Source of the DNA: LSUCC0057 sp048549915
Lineage (GTDB): Bacteria; Pseudomonadota; Gammaproteobacteria; Pseudomonadales; Porticoccaceae
Length of the DNA: 64,000 nucleotides
Direction: 5' to 3'
Assembly (NCBI GenBank): GCA_048549915.1
Contig: JBLYYE010000044.1
Coordinates: 14,787 to 78,786, forward strand
The notes beneath the pieces are model-generated. The model saw only the letters and a program-made list of their open reading frames with translations, did not search any database and had not been told where the DNA came from. Positions 8,236 to 16,143 of the stretch are shown in pieces. The position numbers and the translations under genes were made by a program. The number at the start of each line of letters is the position of its first letter. Position 1 is the first letter of the stretch.

Positions 8236-9648
8236 GTGTTGAAATTTTCACTTCTCGCAGCGGTGCACAAGCGTTTTATGGGAACTCACGCCCTCTGTCT
8301 AGCGTTGCTTTTTGCTGCGCTGTCCGCCAATGCGGGGCTGCCTGACTTTGCCGATCTGATTGAAAAGGTCTCCCCGGCAGTAGTCAAAATTAATACCGTG
8401 CAAAAGAGCGAGCCGGCCCGTGCTAGCCGCTCACCGTTTGGCAGCGATCAGTTGCCGGAAATGTTCCGCGAGTTCTTCGAGCGAGCCCAGCCCCAGCAGC
8501 GCTCGCGCCCTGCAGTTTCGTTGGGCTCGGGGTTCGTTATTAGCAGCGACGGCTATATTCTTACTAACCACCATGTAGTCGAAGGCGCAGAAGAGATCGT
8601 CGTGCGCTTTGCCGACCGCGATGAGTACAGTGCCACTGTGGTAGGCAGTGATAGACGATCAGATTTGGCACTGCTGAAAATTGATGCGCAAGGTTTGCCA
8701 ACACTGAAATTTGCCGACTCTGAAGCGCTGCGTGTCGGTGAATGGGTGGTGGCAATTGGCTCTCCATTCGGCCTGGATTATTCCGCTACCGCCGGCATTG
8801 TCAGTGCCAAAGGCCGCAGTTTACCCACTGAGCGCGGTGAGAACTATGTGCCCTTTATTCAAACCGATGTGGCGATTAATCCCGGCAACTCGGGGGGGCC
8901 GCTGTTTAATCTCGATGGCGAGGTAGTGGGTATAAACTCACAGATCTACTCTCGCAGCGGCGGCTCTATCGGTCTCTCTTTTTCTATCCCTGCTCAAGTG
9001 GCGCAAGAGGTGGTTGCGCAGCTAAAAGAAGACGGGACAGTTGAGCGCGGCTGGCTCGGTGTAGTCATGCAAGATATCGACAGCGATCTTGCTCAATCGC
9101 TCGGTTTAGATAAGCCGCGCGGGGCATTGATCAATGCAGTTGAGCCAGATGGACCGGCCGATCGTGGCGGTATCCAGCCCGGAGATGTTATTGTCGAATT
9201 CGCCGGAAAACCGATTATTGAGTCAGGTGATCTGCCGCACGTAGTGGGTCTGACTGCCCCAGGTAAAGAGGTCGATGTTGAGCTCTATCGTCAGGGCAAG
9301 AAGCGCTCACTCTCTGTCGAGGTGGGCTCGCTGGACAGCGATGATCAACGCGCGGCTCGCCGCGATGGCACCGATCGTTTGGGATTGTTGGTGAACGATC
9401 TCGAACCGCGGCAGTTGCGCGCGTTGCAGTTGCGCGGAGGTGTGGTGATCGCCGAGGTGGCAGAAAACTCGCCGGCGCAGGCTGCCGGGCTGCGCCCTGG
9501 CGATATCATTGTGCGGCTCGGTTACAGCCAGTTACTCAACCTTGAAGACTACGATCTGGCCGTCGCTGAGGCGCCAGAGCAGAGCCCGGTTTATCTGGTC
9601 TTCTACCGCCAGGGGCGAGCTATCTCAAGGACCATTGTCATCGAATAA
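8236..9648 (+). CDS. mucD: Periplasmic serine protease of the DegP/HtrA family (MucD)
   Basis: Degrades or refolds misfolded envelope proteins. GTG 8236 has AAGGAG six bases upstream, giving 470 residues. A signal peptide ends at about LSANA. The protease domain has the triad H113 (TNHHVV), D143 (SDLALLKI) and S219 (GNSGGP), followed by two PDZ domains (about residues 260-350 and 370-465). Final gene of the rpoE cluster; MucD loss activates AlgU in Pseudomonas. A further in-frame ATG at 8278 could also begin a signal peptide. Confidence 0.95.
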   Translation: MLKFSLLAAVHKRFMGTHALCLALLFAALSANAGLPDFADLIEKVSPAVVKINTVQKSEPARASRSPFGSDQLPEMFREFFERAQPQQRSRPAVSLGSGFVISSDGYILTNHHVVEGAEEIVVRFADRDEYSATVVGSDRRSDLALLKIDAQGLPTLKFADSEALRVGEWVVAIGSPFGLDYSATAGIVSAKGRSLPTERGENYVPFIQTDVAINPGNSGGPLFNLDGEVVGINSQIYSRSGGSIGLSFSIPAQVAQEVVAQLKEDGTVERGWLGVVMQDIDSDLAQSLGLDKPRGALINAVEPDGPADRGGIQPGDVIVEFAGKPIIESGDLPHVVGLTAPGKEVDVELYRQGKKRSLSVEVGSLDSDDQRAARRDGTDRLGLLVNDLEPRQLRALQLRGGVVIAEVAENSPAQAAGLRPGDIIVRLGYSQLLNLEDYDLAVAEAPEQSPVYLVFYRQGRAISRTIVIE

Positions 9649-9679
9649 TCGATCGCGTCACATTTGTGCTGCGCCAGTG

Positions 9680-9717
9680 TGCTGACGCCGGAGCTAATGA
9701 CCGCTCAGGCGTCAGCA
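9680..9717. other. Strong hairpin between mucD and lepA
   Basis: TGCTGACGCC (9680-9689) and its exact complement GGCGTCAGCA (9708-9717) enclose an 18-base loop. No T-run follows, so it is not an ordinary intrinsic terminator. It could mark the end of the sigma-E operon, stabilise a transcript, or act as a leader element for lepA. Confidence 0.5.
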
Positions 9718-9783
9718 AGAGTGTGCGTTAGACGGTTAAATAAGCTAGAATTCGCCACCCCATTTTTAGAGCATTAAAGCGCC

Positions 9784-11580
9784 GTGTCCGACCTCTCACA
9801 TATACGTAATTTCTCCATTATTGCCCACATTGACCACGGCAAATCGACGATAGCCGATCGCTTTATCCAGCATTGCGGTGGCCTCAGTGAGCGCGAGATG
9901 GCCGCCCAGGTGCTCGATTCTATGGACATTGAGCGTGAGCGCGGGATCACTATTAAAGCTCAGAGTGTCACGCTCCCCTACACCGCGGCTGACGGCAAAA
10001 CCTATCAGTTAAACTTTATTGATACTCCCGGTCACGTCGATTTTTCTTACGAGGTATCGCGTTCACTAGCTGCCTGTGAGGGCGCTCTGCTGGTAGTCGA
10101 TGCTGCTCAGGGCGTAGAAGCACAGTCTGTGGCCAACTGTTATACCGCGATCGCTCAGGGTTTGGAGGTGTTGCCTGTCCTCAACAAAATGGATCTGCCC
10201 CAAGCTGAGCCGGAGCGTGTCGCAGAGGAAATTGAGGAGATTATCGGTATCGATGCCAGCGAAGCGGTGCCCTGCAGCGCTAAAACGGGTGTCGGTATTG
10301 TCGATATTTTGGAGCAGCTAGTAGCCAAAGTGCCGCCTCCGCAGGGTGAAATTGATGCGCCACTGCGCGCGCTGATCATCGACTCTTGGTTTGATAATTA
10401 TCTGGGTGTGGTTTCGCTGGTGCGAGTGATGCAGGGCGAGCTAAAGACCAAAGACAAAGTCGTCGCTAAAACGCTTGGTAAAGCCCACGTTGTCGACAAA
10501 GTTGGAGTATTTACTCCCAAGCCAGTCGACACCGGTGCATTGCGTGCCGGGGAAGTAGGTTTTGTGGTCGCTGGCATTAAAGATATCAAAGGCGCACCTG
10601 TGGGCGATACCTTTACCCACGCGAAAACACCTGATGTGGATTCTCTGCCGGGCTTTCAGCGGGTTAAACCGCAGGTTTACGCCGGTATGTTCCCAGTTGA
10701 TTCTGACGACTTTGAAGATTTCCGCGAGGCGTTGGGCAAGCTGGCAGTGAATGATGCATCACTGTTTTATGAGCCCGAAAGCTCCGATGCGCTCGGCTTT
10801 GGTTTTCGCTGTGGCTTTTTGGGTATGCTTCACATGGAGATCATCCAAGAGCGTTTGGAACGAGAGTACGATTTAGATCTAATCACCACTGCGCCCACCG
10901 TGGTCTACGAGATTTTAAAAACCGATGGCGAACTTTTGCATATCTCCAATCCGTCCAGCCTGCCAGATCCCGCTTATGTCGAACAAATGCGCGAGCCAAT
11001 CTGCGAAGCCAATATTTTGGTGCCCAAAGACTATATCGGCAATGTGATCTCGCTTTGCGTTGAAAAACGCGGCATGCAAAAAGATATGCAGTACGCCGGC
11101 AGCCAGGTCTCGTTAACTTACGAGCTGCCGATGAGCGAAGTAGTGATGGATTTCTTTGATCGGCTCAAGTCAGTCAGCCGCGGTTTTGCATCGCTTGACT
11201 ACAACTTTGTTCGTTTTGAAGCGGCCTCACTGGTTAAGTTGGATGTGCTGATCAACGGTGATAAAGTCGATGCGCTCGCCGCGATTATCCACCGCGATAA
11301 CTCGCAGGGCCGCGGTCGGCTGCTCACCGAAAAAATGAAGGATCTGATACCTCGCCAAATGTTCGATGTGGCCATTCAAGCCGCCATAGGTGGCCATGTC
11401 ATTGCCCGCACAACAGTCAAGGCGCTGCGAAAAAATGTTACCGCCAAATGTTATGGTGGTGATGTGTCACGCAAACGCAAGCTGTTGGAAAAGCAGAAAG
11501 CGGGTAAAAAGCGTATGAAGCAGGTGGGCTCGGTGGAAATTCCACAAGAAGCTTTCTTGGCGGTATTGAAAACTGATTAA
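9784..11580 (+). CDS. lepA: Translation factor LepA (EF-4)
   Basis: 598 residues. Ribosome-associated GTPase that aids translation under adverse conditions and back-translocates ribosomes in vitro. GTPase motifs: AHIDHGKST (G1), RERGITIKA (G2), DTPGHVDFSYEV (G3), NKMDLPQ (G4). The C-terminal LepA-specific domain (GDVSRKRKLLEKQKAGKKRM) is intact. GTG start at 9784. Followed after 38 bp by lepB, a near-universal pairing in gammaproteobacteria. Confidence 0.97.
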   Translation: MSDLSHIRNFSIIAHIDHGKSTIADRFIQHCGGLSEREMAAQVLDSMDIERERGITIKAQSVTLPYTAADGKTYQLNFIDTPGHVDFSYEVSRSLAACEGALLVVDAAQGVEAQSVANCYTAIAQGLEVLPVLNKMDLPQAEPERVAEEIEEIIGIDASEAVPCSAKTGVGIVDILEQLVAKVPPPQGEIDAPLRALIIDSWFDNYLGVVSLVRVMQGELKTKDKVVAKTLGKAHVVDKVGVFTPKPVDTGALRAGEVGFVVAGIKDIKGAPVGDTFTHAKTPDVDSLPGFQRVKPQVYAGMFPVDSDDFEDFREALGKLAVNDASLFYEPESSDALGFGFRCGFLGMLHMEIIQERLEREYDLDLITTAPTVVYEILKTDGELLHISNPSSLPDPAYVEQMREPICEANILVPKDYIGNVISLCVEKRGMQKDMQYAGSQVSLTYELPMSEVVMDFFDRLKSVSRGFASLDYNFVRFEAASLVKLDVLINGDKVDALAAIIHRDNSQGRGRLLTEKMKDLIPRQMFDVAIQAAIGGHVIARTTVKALRKNVTAKCYGGDVSRKRKLLEKQKAGKKRMKQVGSVEIPQEAFLAVLKTD

Positions 11581-11618
11581 TGGCGGCAGTCTCAGTGTCG
11601 AGTCAAACAGGGAGCTAA

Positions 11619-12356
11619 ATGCACGTGGATATTAACTTCGAACTGATACTGACGCTGCTTTTTTTGCTCGCTGCCAGCTTCTGGTTGCTCAACCGGTTTT
11701 GGATTCGCACCGATCGCGGCGCTATCGAATATATCGCTTCTTTAGCCCCGGTGCTCGGCATTGTGCTGGTGTTGCGCTCATTTATTATTGAGCCCTTTCA
11801 AATCCCCTCCTCATCGATGGTGCCAACTCTACAGCGCGGCGATTTCATCGTCGTTAACAAGTGGGTTTACGGTCTGCGGCTACCGGTGCTGCGCAACTTA
11901 GTAGTCCCGGTTAGCGAGCCGCAGCGCGGTGATGTCATGGTTTTTTTCCCACCCCACGAAGAGCGCTACTTTATTAAACGTGTGGTCGGTTTGCCGGGGG
12001 ATAAAGTCAGCGTGGTCAACGGCCAATTATTTATTAATGGCGAGCGCATGGAGCAGAGCGATGCGCAGCCGGTTGCCGGCGACTTGCGCAGTGGCCGCTT
12101 TAGCGAGGATTTAAATGGTTATCAGCACCCCATACAGCGTCGCTTACAGCCGGGCCGATTGAGTCAGAATTTCCATGACATTGTTCCTGCCGGCCACTAC
12201 TTTATGATGGGCGACAACCGCGATAACTCGAGTGATAGCCGCGTCTGGGGCCCCGTGCCGGCCGAGCGGATTGTCGGCAAAGCTTTTGCCCGCTGGATGT
12301 TCTGGGACGAGCGCAACACGCTGCCGAGTTTTTCGCGCGCCGGCGCTATCCGCTGA
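11619..12356 (+). CDS. lepB: Signal peptidase I
   Basis: 245 residues. Cleaves Sec and Tat signal peptides at the periplasmic face of the inner membrane. Two N-terminal membrane helices (about 6-24 and 37-53), catalytic Ser66 in IPSSSMVPTL and general-base Lys120 in FIKRVVGLPGD, then the GDNRDNSSDSR box. Slightly shorter than the E. coli enzyme (324), as in many relatives. Sits between lepA and rnc. Confidence 0.97.
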   Translation: MHVDINFELILTLLFLLAASFWLLNRFWIRTDRGAIEYIASLAPVLGIVLVLRSFIIEPFQIPSSSMVPTLQRGDFIVVNKWVYGLRLPVLRNLVVPVSEPQRGDVMVFFPPHEERYFIKRVVGLPGDKVSVVNGQLFINGERMEQSDAQPVAGDLRSGRFSEDLNGYQHPIQRRLQPGRLSQNFHDIVPAGHYFMMGDNRDNSSDSRVWGPVPAERIVGKAFARWMFWDERNTLPSFSRAGAIR

Positions 12357-12365
12357 GATGGCTCT

Positions 12366-13058
12366 ATGAATCGAATCCAACAATTGGAGAAGCGCGCGCA
12401 GTTAATGCGCCGGCTCGGCTATCAGTTTGAAGACACAGCACTGTTGGAGTTGGCTCTGTCGCACCGCAGTGTCGGTGAGCCTAACAACGAGCGTTTGGAA
12501 TTTCTTGGCGATGCGGTGCTCGGCACTACTATCAGCAAACTGTTGTTTAATCAGTTTCCTCAAGCCAGTGAAGGTGATCTTAGCCGCATGCGTTCGGCTA
12601 TTGTGCGCGCTGAATCGTTGGCCACCATTGCTCGCGAGTTAGATCTCGGCGAGCATCTCCATCTCGGTCCGGGTGAGTTAAAAAGCGGCGGTTTTAGTCG
12701 CGACTCAATTTTAGGAGACAGTGTCGAGGCGTTGATTGGAGCCATTTATATCGACAGTGACGGCAGCGCTTGCGAGTCGGTAATCAGTAACTGGTTTGCC
12801 CAAGCTCTTGCCGCTGCAGATTACCGCGCGCCGGCAAAAGATCCAAAGACGGCGCTGCAGGAGTGGTTGCAACAGCGCGGCAAACCGCTGCCCGAATATA
12901 CTTTGCTCGAAGAGTGCGGTGAGCCACACCAGAGAACCTTTGTGGTCAGCTGCAAAATCGCACTGCGCAATAAACCCGCGCAAGCGCAAGCGCGCAGTCG
13001 CCGCAAGGCAGAACAAGCTGCAGCCGCAGAGCTGTTGGCTTACCTAGAGGCACAATGA
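12366..13058 (+). CDS. rnc: Ribonuclease III
   Basis: 230 residues. Cuts double-stranded RNA in rRNA precursors and some mRNAs. The catalytic signature NNERLEFLGDAVL is at 40-52, the second acidic site lies in GDSVEALIGAIYID, and a double-stranded-RNA-binding domain occupies about 155-226. The stop overlaps the start of era (ATGA), the conserved rnc-era coupling. Confidence 0.97.
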   Translation: MNRIQQLEKRAQLMRRLGYQFEDTALLELALSHRSVGEPNNERLEFLGDAVLGTTISKLLFNQFPQASEGDLSRMRSAIVRAESLATIARELDLGEHLHLGPGELKSGGFSRDSILGDSVEALIGAIYIDSDGSACESVISNWFAQALAAADYRAPAKDPKTALQEWLQQRGKPLPEYTLLEECGEPHQRTFVVSCKIALRNKPAQAQARSRRKAEQAAAAELLAYLEAQ

Positions 13059-13975
13059 TGAATACCGAAACACCCCAGGCAGAGAGCGAAAATAGCCGTT
13101 GTGGCTATGTCGCCATTGTTGGTCGGCCCAATGTCGGCAAATCGACACTGCTCAACCATCTGCTCGGGCAAAAGCTCAGCATTACCTCGCGCAAACCGCA
13201 AACCACTCGCCATACGCTACTGGGCATTAAAACTGAAGCCCACTACCAGCTGATATTTGTCGACACTCCGGGTATTCACACCAACCAAGAGAAGGCAATT
13301 AATCGCGTTATGAACCGCAGTGCGATGAGTGCTATGGCCGATGTCGATGCGGTGGTCTTTGTTGTCGACCGCCTCGAGTGGAGCAGCGCTGACGAGTATG
13401 TTGCGCGTCAGGTAAAAAATGCTGGCGCACCGGTGATTGTGGCGGTCAATAAAGTTGATCTGGTAGAGGCTAAAGAAGAGCTTCTGCCGCATCTGCAATT
13501 TGTCAGCGATCAGGTCGGAGCCCGCGAAGTGATCCCCCTGTCGGCTTTGCGTCAAACCAATCTGGCACTGCTGGAAGAGCAGCTGGTTGCACTGATGCCT
13601 AGCAACGACCACTTTTTCCCGGAAGACCAGATTACCGATCGCACAGAGCGGTTTTTGGCGGCAGAACTCGTGCGTGAAAAGATTACACGTCAACTTGGCG
13701 CCGAACTCCCTTACCAAGTCACTGTGGAAATCGAGAGCTTTAGTCGCGATGAACGGATTATTCATATCGATGCGCTGATCTTGGTGGAGCGCGAGGGTCA
13801 AAAGAAGATCATCATCGGCGAGAAGGGTGAGCGGATAAAAAAAATAGGCCAACAAGCGCGCCAAGATATGGAACTGCTGTTTGATCAAAAAGTGATGTTG
13901 AAAACCTGGGTTAAAGTGCGCAGTGGTTGGAGTGACGACGAACGTGCACTGCGCAGCTTGGGTTATCTCGACTAA
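13055..13975 (+). CDS. era: GTPase Era
   Basis: 306 residues. Binds 16S rRNA and assists 30S subunit maturation. GRPNVGKS (23-30), DTPGIH, NKVDLV, and a C-terminal KH domain with the family motif GEKGERIKKIGQQAR. Begins with ATG ATG; the first overlaps the rnc stop. Its own stop overlaps the ATG of recO (TAATG). Confidence 0.97.
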   Translation: MMNTETPQAESENSRCGYVAIVGRPNVGKSTLLNHLLGQKLSITSRKPQTTRHTLLGIKTEAHYQLIFVDTPGIHTNQEKAINRVMNRSAMSAMADVDAVVFVVDRLEWSSADEYVARQVKNAGAPVIVAVNKVDLVEAKEELLPHLQFVSDQVGAREVIPLSALRQTNLALLEEQLVALMPSNDHFFPEDQITDRTERFLAAELVREKITRQLGAELPYQVTVEIESFSRDERIIHIDALILVEREGQKKIIIGEKGERIKKIGQQARQDMELLFDQKVMLKTWVKVRSGWSDDERALRSLGYLD

Positions 13976-14724
13976 TGGAAGACCGCGTCGAGGGTGAGGC
14001 GGGCTACCTGCTCCACTCGCGGCCTTACCGCGAGAGCAGTCAGCTGCTCGATCTGTTTACCCTCAATCACGGCCGCATACGCACCGTGGCCAAAGCCACC
14101 CGTCAACGCAGTAAACGCGGTGCCAATAAGGGTTTGATGCCATTTGGCTGTTACACCTTGAGCTGGCGAGGGCGGGGCGACTTAAAGAGTTTAATTAGTG
14201 CCGAGCCTGCCGAACCCGGCCGTTTTTTGCGCGATGAAGCACTATTTTCGGGGCTCTATTTAAACGAGCTGGTGTACAGATTGCTCCACGAGCAAGATCC
14301 ACACCCCTATCTCTACCAGAGTTATCAGCAACTGCTCAACGAGCTTGCGCAAGTGTCGCCGGCGCGGCCAATTGATGAGTGTTTACTGCGCGAGTTTGAG
14401 ATGGTGTTGCTTGAGGAGCTCGGCTACGGTCTAGTTTTAGATTGCGAAGCGGTTAGTGGAGAACCGCTGCTGCCAGCTGGGCGCTATGATTATCGCGCAG
14501 ATTTCGGTGTGGTCGCCGGGCGCAGTTTTAGCGGTGAAGAACTGCTAGCCATCGCCAGTGGTGATTTTCGCAGCAGCGGCCCACGCGCTGCAGCCAAGCG
14601 TTTGCTGCGCTCGGCAATAGATTTTCATCTTGATGGCAAACGCCTTAACAGCCGCATGCTCTATCGGCAGTATCTCGACAGTGCCGCGTTTGTACCAGAT
14701 GCTAACCAGGCCATTGCAGAGTAA
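13975..14724 (+). CDS. recO: DNA repair protein RecO
   Basis: 249 residues. Works with RecF and RecR to load RecA on SSB-coated gaps. N-terminal OB fold (GYLLHSRPYRESSQLLDLFTLNHG, quoted only to show the family start, then RIRTVAKATR) and a helical C-terminal domain with ELGYGLVLDCE. No zinc-binding cysteine cluster is seen, as in many gammaproteobacterial RecO. Start overlaps the era stop. The next gene is acpS, whereas many relatives have pdxJ in between. Confidence 0.93.
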   Translation: MEDRVEGEAGYLLHSRPYRESSQLLDLFTLNHGRIRTVAKATRQRSKRGANKGLMPFGCYTLSWRGRGDLKSLISAEPAEPGRFLRDEALFSGLYLNELVYRLLHEQDPHPYLYQSYQQLLNELAQVSPARPIDECLLREFEMVLLEELGYGLVLDCEAVSGEPLLPAGRYDYRADFGVVAGRSFSGEELLAIASGDFRSSGPRAAAKRLLRSAIDFHLDGKRLNSRMLYRQYLDSAAFVPDANQAIAE

Positions 14725-14729
14725 AAATT

Positions 14730-15101
14730 ATGAAAGGGATCGGTACTGACATTGTTGCCATTGGCCGTTTTACCGCTATTCTTGAACGCCAGGGAGAAAA
14801 GTTTATTGAGCGTGTGCTCACTCCGGCTGAGCGCGAAACTTACCGCTTGCGCGGTGAGCCGATCAGTTTCTTGGCCAAACGGTTTGCCGCCAAAGAGGCA
14901 ACAGCCAAAGCGCTAGGAACGGGTATAGGGCGTGGTGTCAGCTTTCAACATATTGAGATCAGCAATAACTCTGAGGGTGCTCCACAGGTCGTGTTGAGTG
15001 CAGGTGCACTGTCAGCGGCTCAGGCTCTGGGGGGCGGGACTGTGCTCCTGTCACTCTCCGATGAGACCGATTACGCCATAGCTTACGCCACCTTAGTCTA
15101 A
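14730..15101 (+). CDS. acpS: Holo-[acyl-carrier-protein] synthase
   Basis: 123 residues. Transfers 4'-phosphopantetheine from CoA to acyl carrier protein. Shows GIGTDIVAIGRF at the N-terminus with the metal-ligand Asp7, and FLAKRFAAKEATAKALGTG with the catalytic/metal Glu, plus LSLSDETDYAIAYA at the end. Five bases after recO, so probably the last gene of the rnc-era-recO operon. Confidence 0.96.
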   Translation: MKGIGTDIVAIGRFTAILERQGEKFIERVLTPAERETYRLRGEPISFLAKRFAAKEATAKALGTGIGRGVSFQHIEISNNSEGAPQVVLSAGALSAAQALGGGTVLLSLSDETDYAIAYATLV

Positions 15102-15203
15102 ACTGTTGCGCATAAGTTATAACTGCATCAATGCACAATTGGCTGCTACCATCAGGCACAATAAGTTGCTGAAAATCACACCGTAAATATTGAGTAATCC
15201 GAT

Positions 15204-16130
15204 ATGAATACCCCTTCATCTGAGCCTTTTGGCTGCCACTACCCCTCTATAGATGCGACGGTCGGAGAGACTCGCTTGGTCCGTCTGCAGCGTATTGGCG
15301 CCGACAGTGGCAATGTGATTTTAGCTAAACTCGAGGGTGACAATCCGGCTGGCTCGGTCAAAGACCGACCGGCTCTCAATCTTATTGTTCAAGCTGAGCT
15401 GCGGGGTGATATTCATCCGGGTGACCGCTTGATTGAGGCGACCAGTGGCAACACCGGTATTGCATTGGCTATGGCCGCAGCGATGAAAGGTTACAAGATG
15501 ACCCTAATCATGCCGGCCAATGCGACTGCTGAGCGCAAAGCGGCAATGACGGCTTACGGAGCTGAATTGATTGAGGTCAGTGGCGAAGAGGGTATGGAGG
15601 GTGCGCGTGATTTGGCTTTAGCGATGCAGTCTCGCGGCGAGGGCAGGGTGCTCGATCAATTTAACAACCCGGATAACTCCGCAGCACACTACAGCGGCAC
15701 AGGGCCAGAAATTTGGCGGCAGACCGACGGCTGTGTGACTCATTTCATCAGCTCTATGGGTACCACAGGCACGATTACGGGCACTGGGCGTTATCTCAAA
15801 GAGTGTAACAGTGAGGTGCAGATTATTGGTCTGCAACCGCAACCTGATGCCTCAATACCAGGTATTCGGCGCTGGCCACAGGAGTATCTGCCGGGTATTT
15901 ATGACCCCGATGTAGTGGATCGCGTAGTGGATATCGGCCAAGCCGATGCCGAACAGATGATGCTGCGATTGGCCCGCGAGGAGGGTATTTTTTGTGGCGT
16001 TTCATCCGGGGGCTCAATTTATGCTGCCGCCCAACTGGCCGCTCAAATCCCCAACGCCGGAGCAACCATCGTGGCGATAATCTGTGATCGCGGCGATCGC
16101 TATCTCTCCTCCGGTCTCTTTGCTCAGTAG
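15204..16130 (+). CDS. cysM: Cysteine synthase B (O-acetylserine sulfhydrylase)
   Basis: 308 residues. PLP enzyme making cysteine from O-acetylserine and sulfide or thiosulfate. The PLP lysine is K53 in NPAGSVKDRP; SGNTGIALAMAAAMKGY binds the substrate carboxylate, and GTTGTITGTGRYLK plus SSGGS bind the PLP phosphate. Length and the shortened loop around residues 210-225 suggest the CysM rather than CysK subgroup. Between acpS and relA; cysM-relA adjacency is known in Pseudomonas. Confidence 0.92.
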   Translation: MNTPSSEPFGCHYPSIDATVGETRLVRLQRIGADSGNVILAKLEGDNPAGSVKDRPALNLIVQAELRGDIHPGDRLIEATSGNTGIALAMAAAMKGYKMTLIMPANATAERKAAMTAYGAELIEVSGEEGMEGARDLALAMQSRGEGRVLDQFNNPDNSAAHYSGTGPEIWRQTDGCVTHFISSMGTTGTITGTGRYLKECNSEVQIIGLQPQPDASIPGIRRWPQEYLPGIYDPDVVDRVVDIGQADAEQMMLRLAREEGIFCGVSSGGSIYAAAQLAAQIPNAGATIVAIICDRGDRYLSSGLFAQ

Positions 16131-16143
16131 TTGAGCGACTCTT

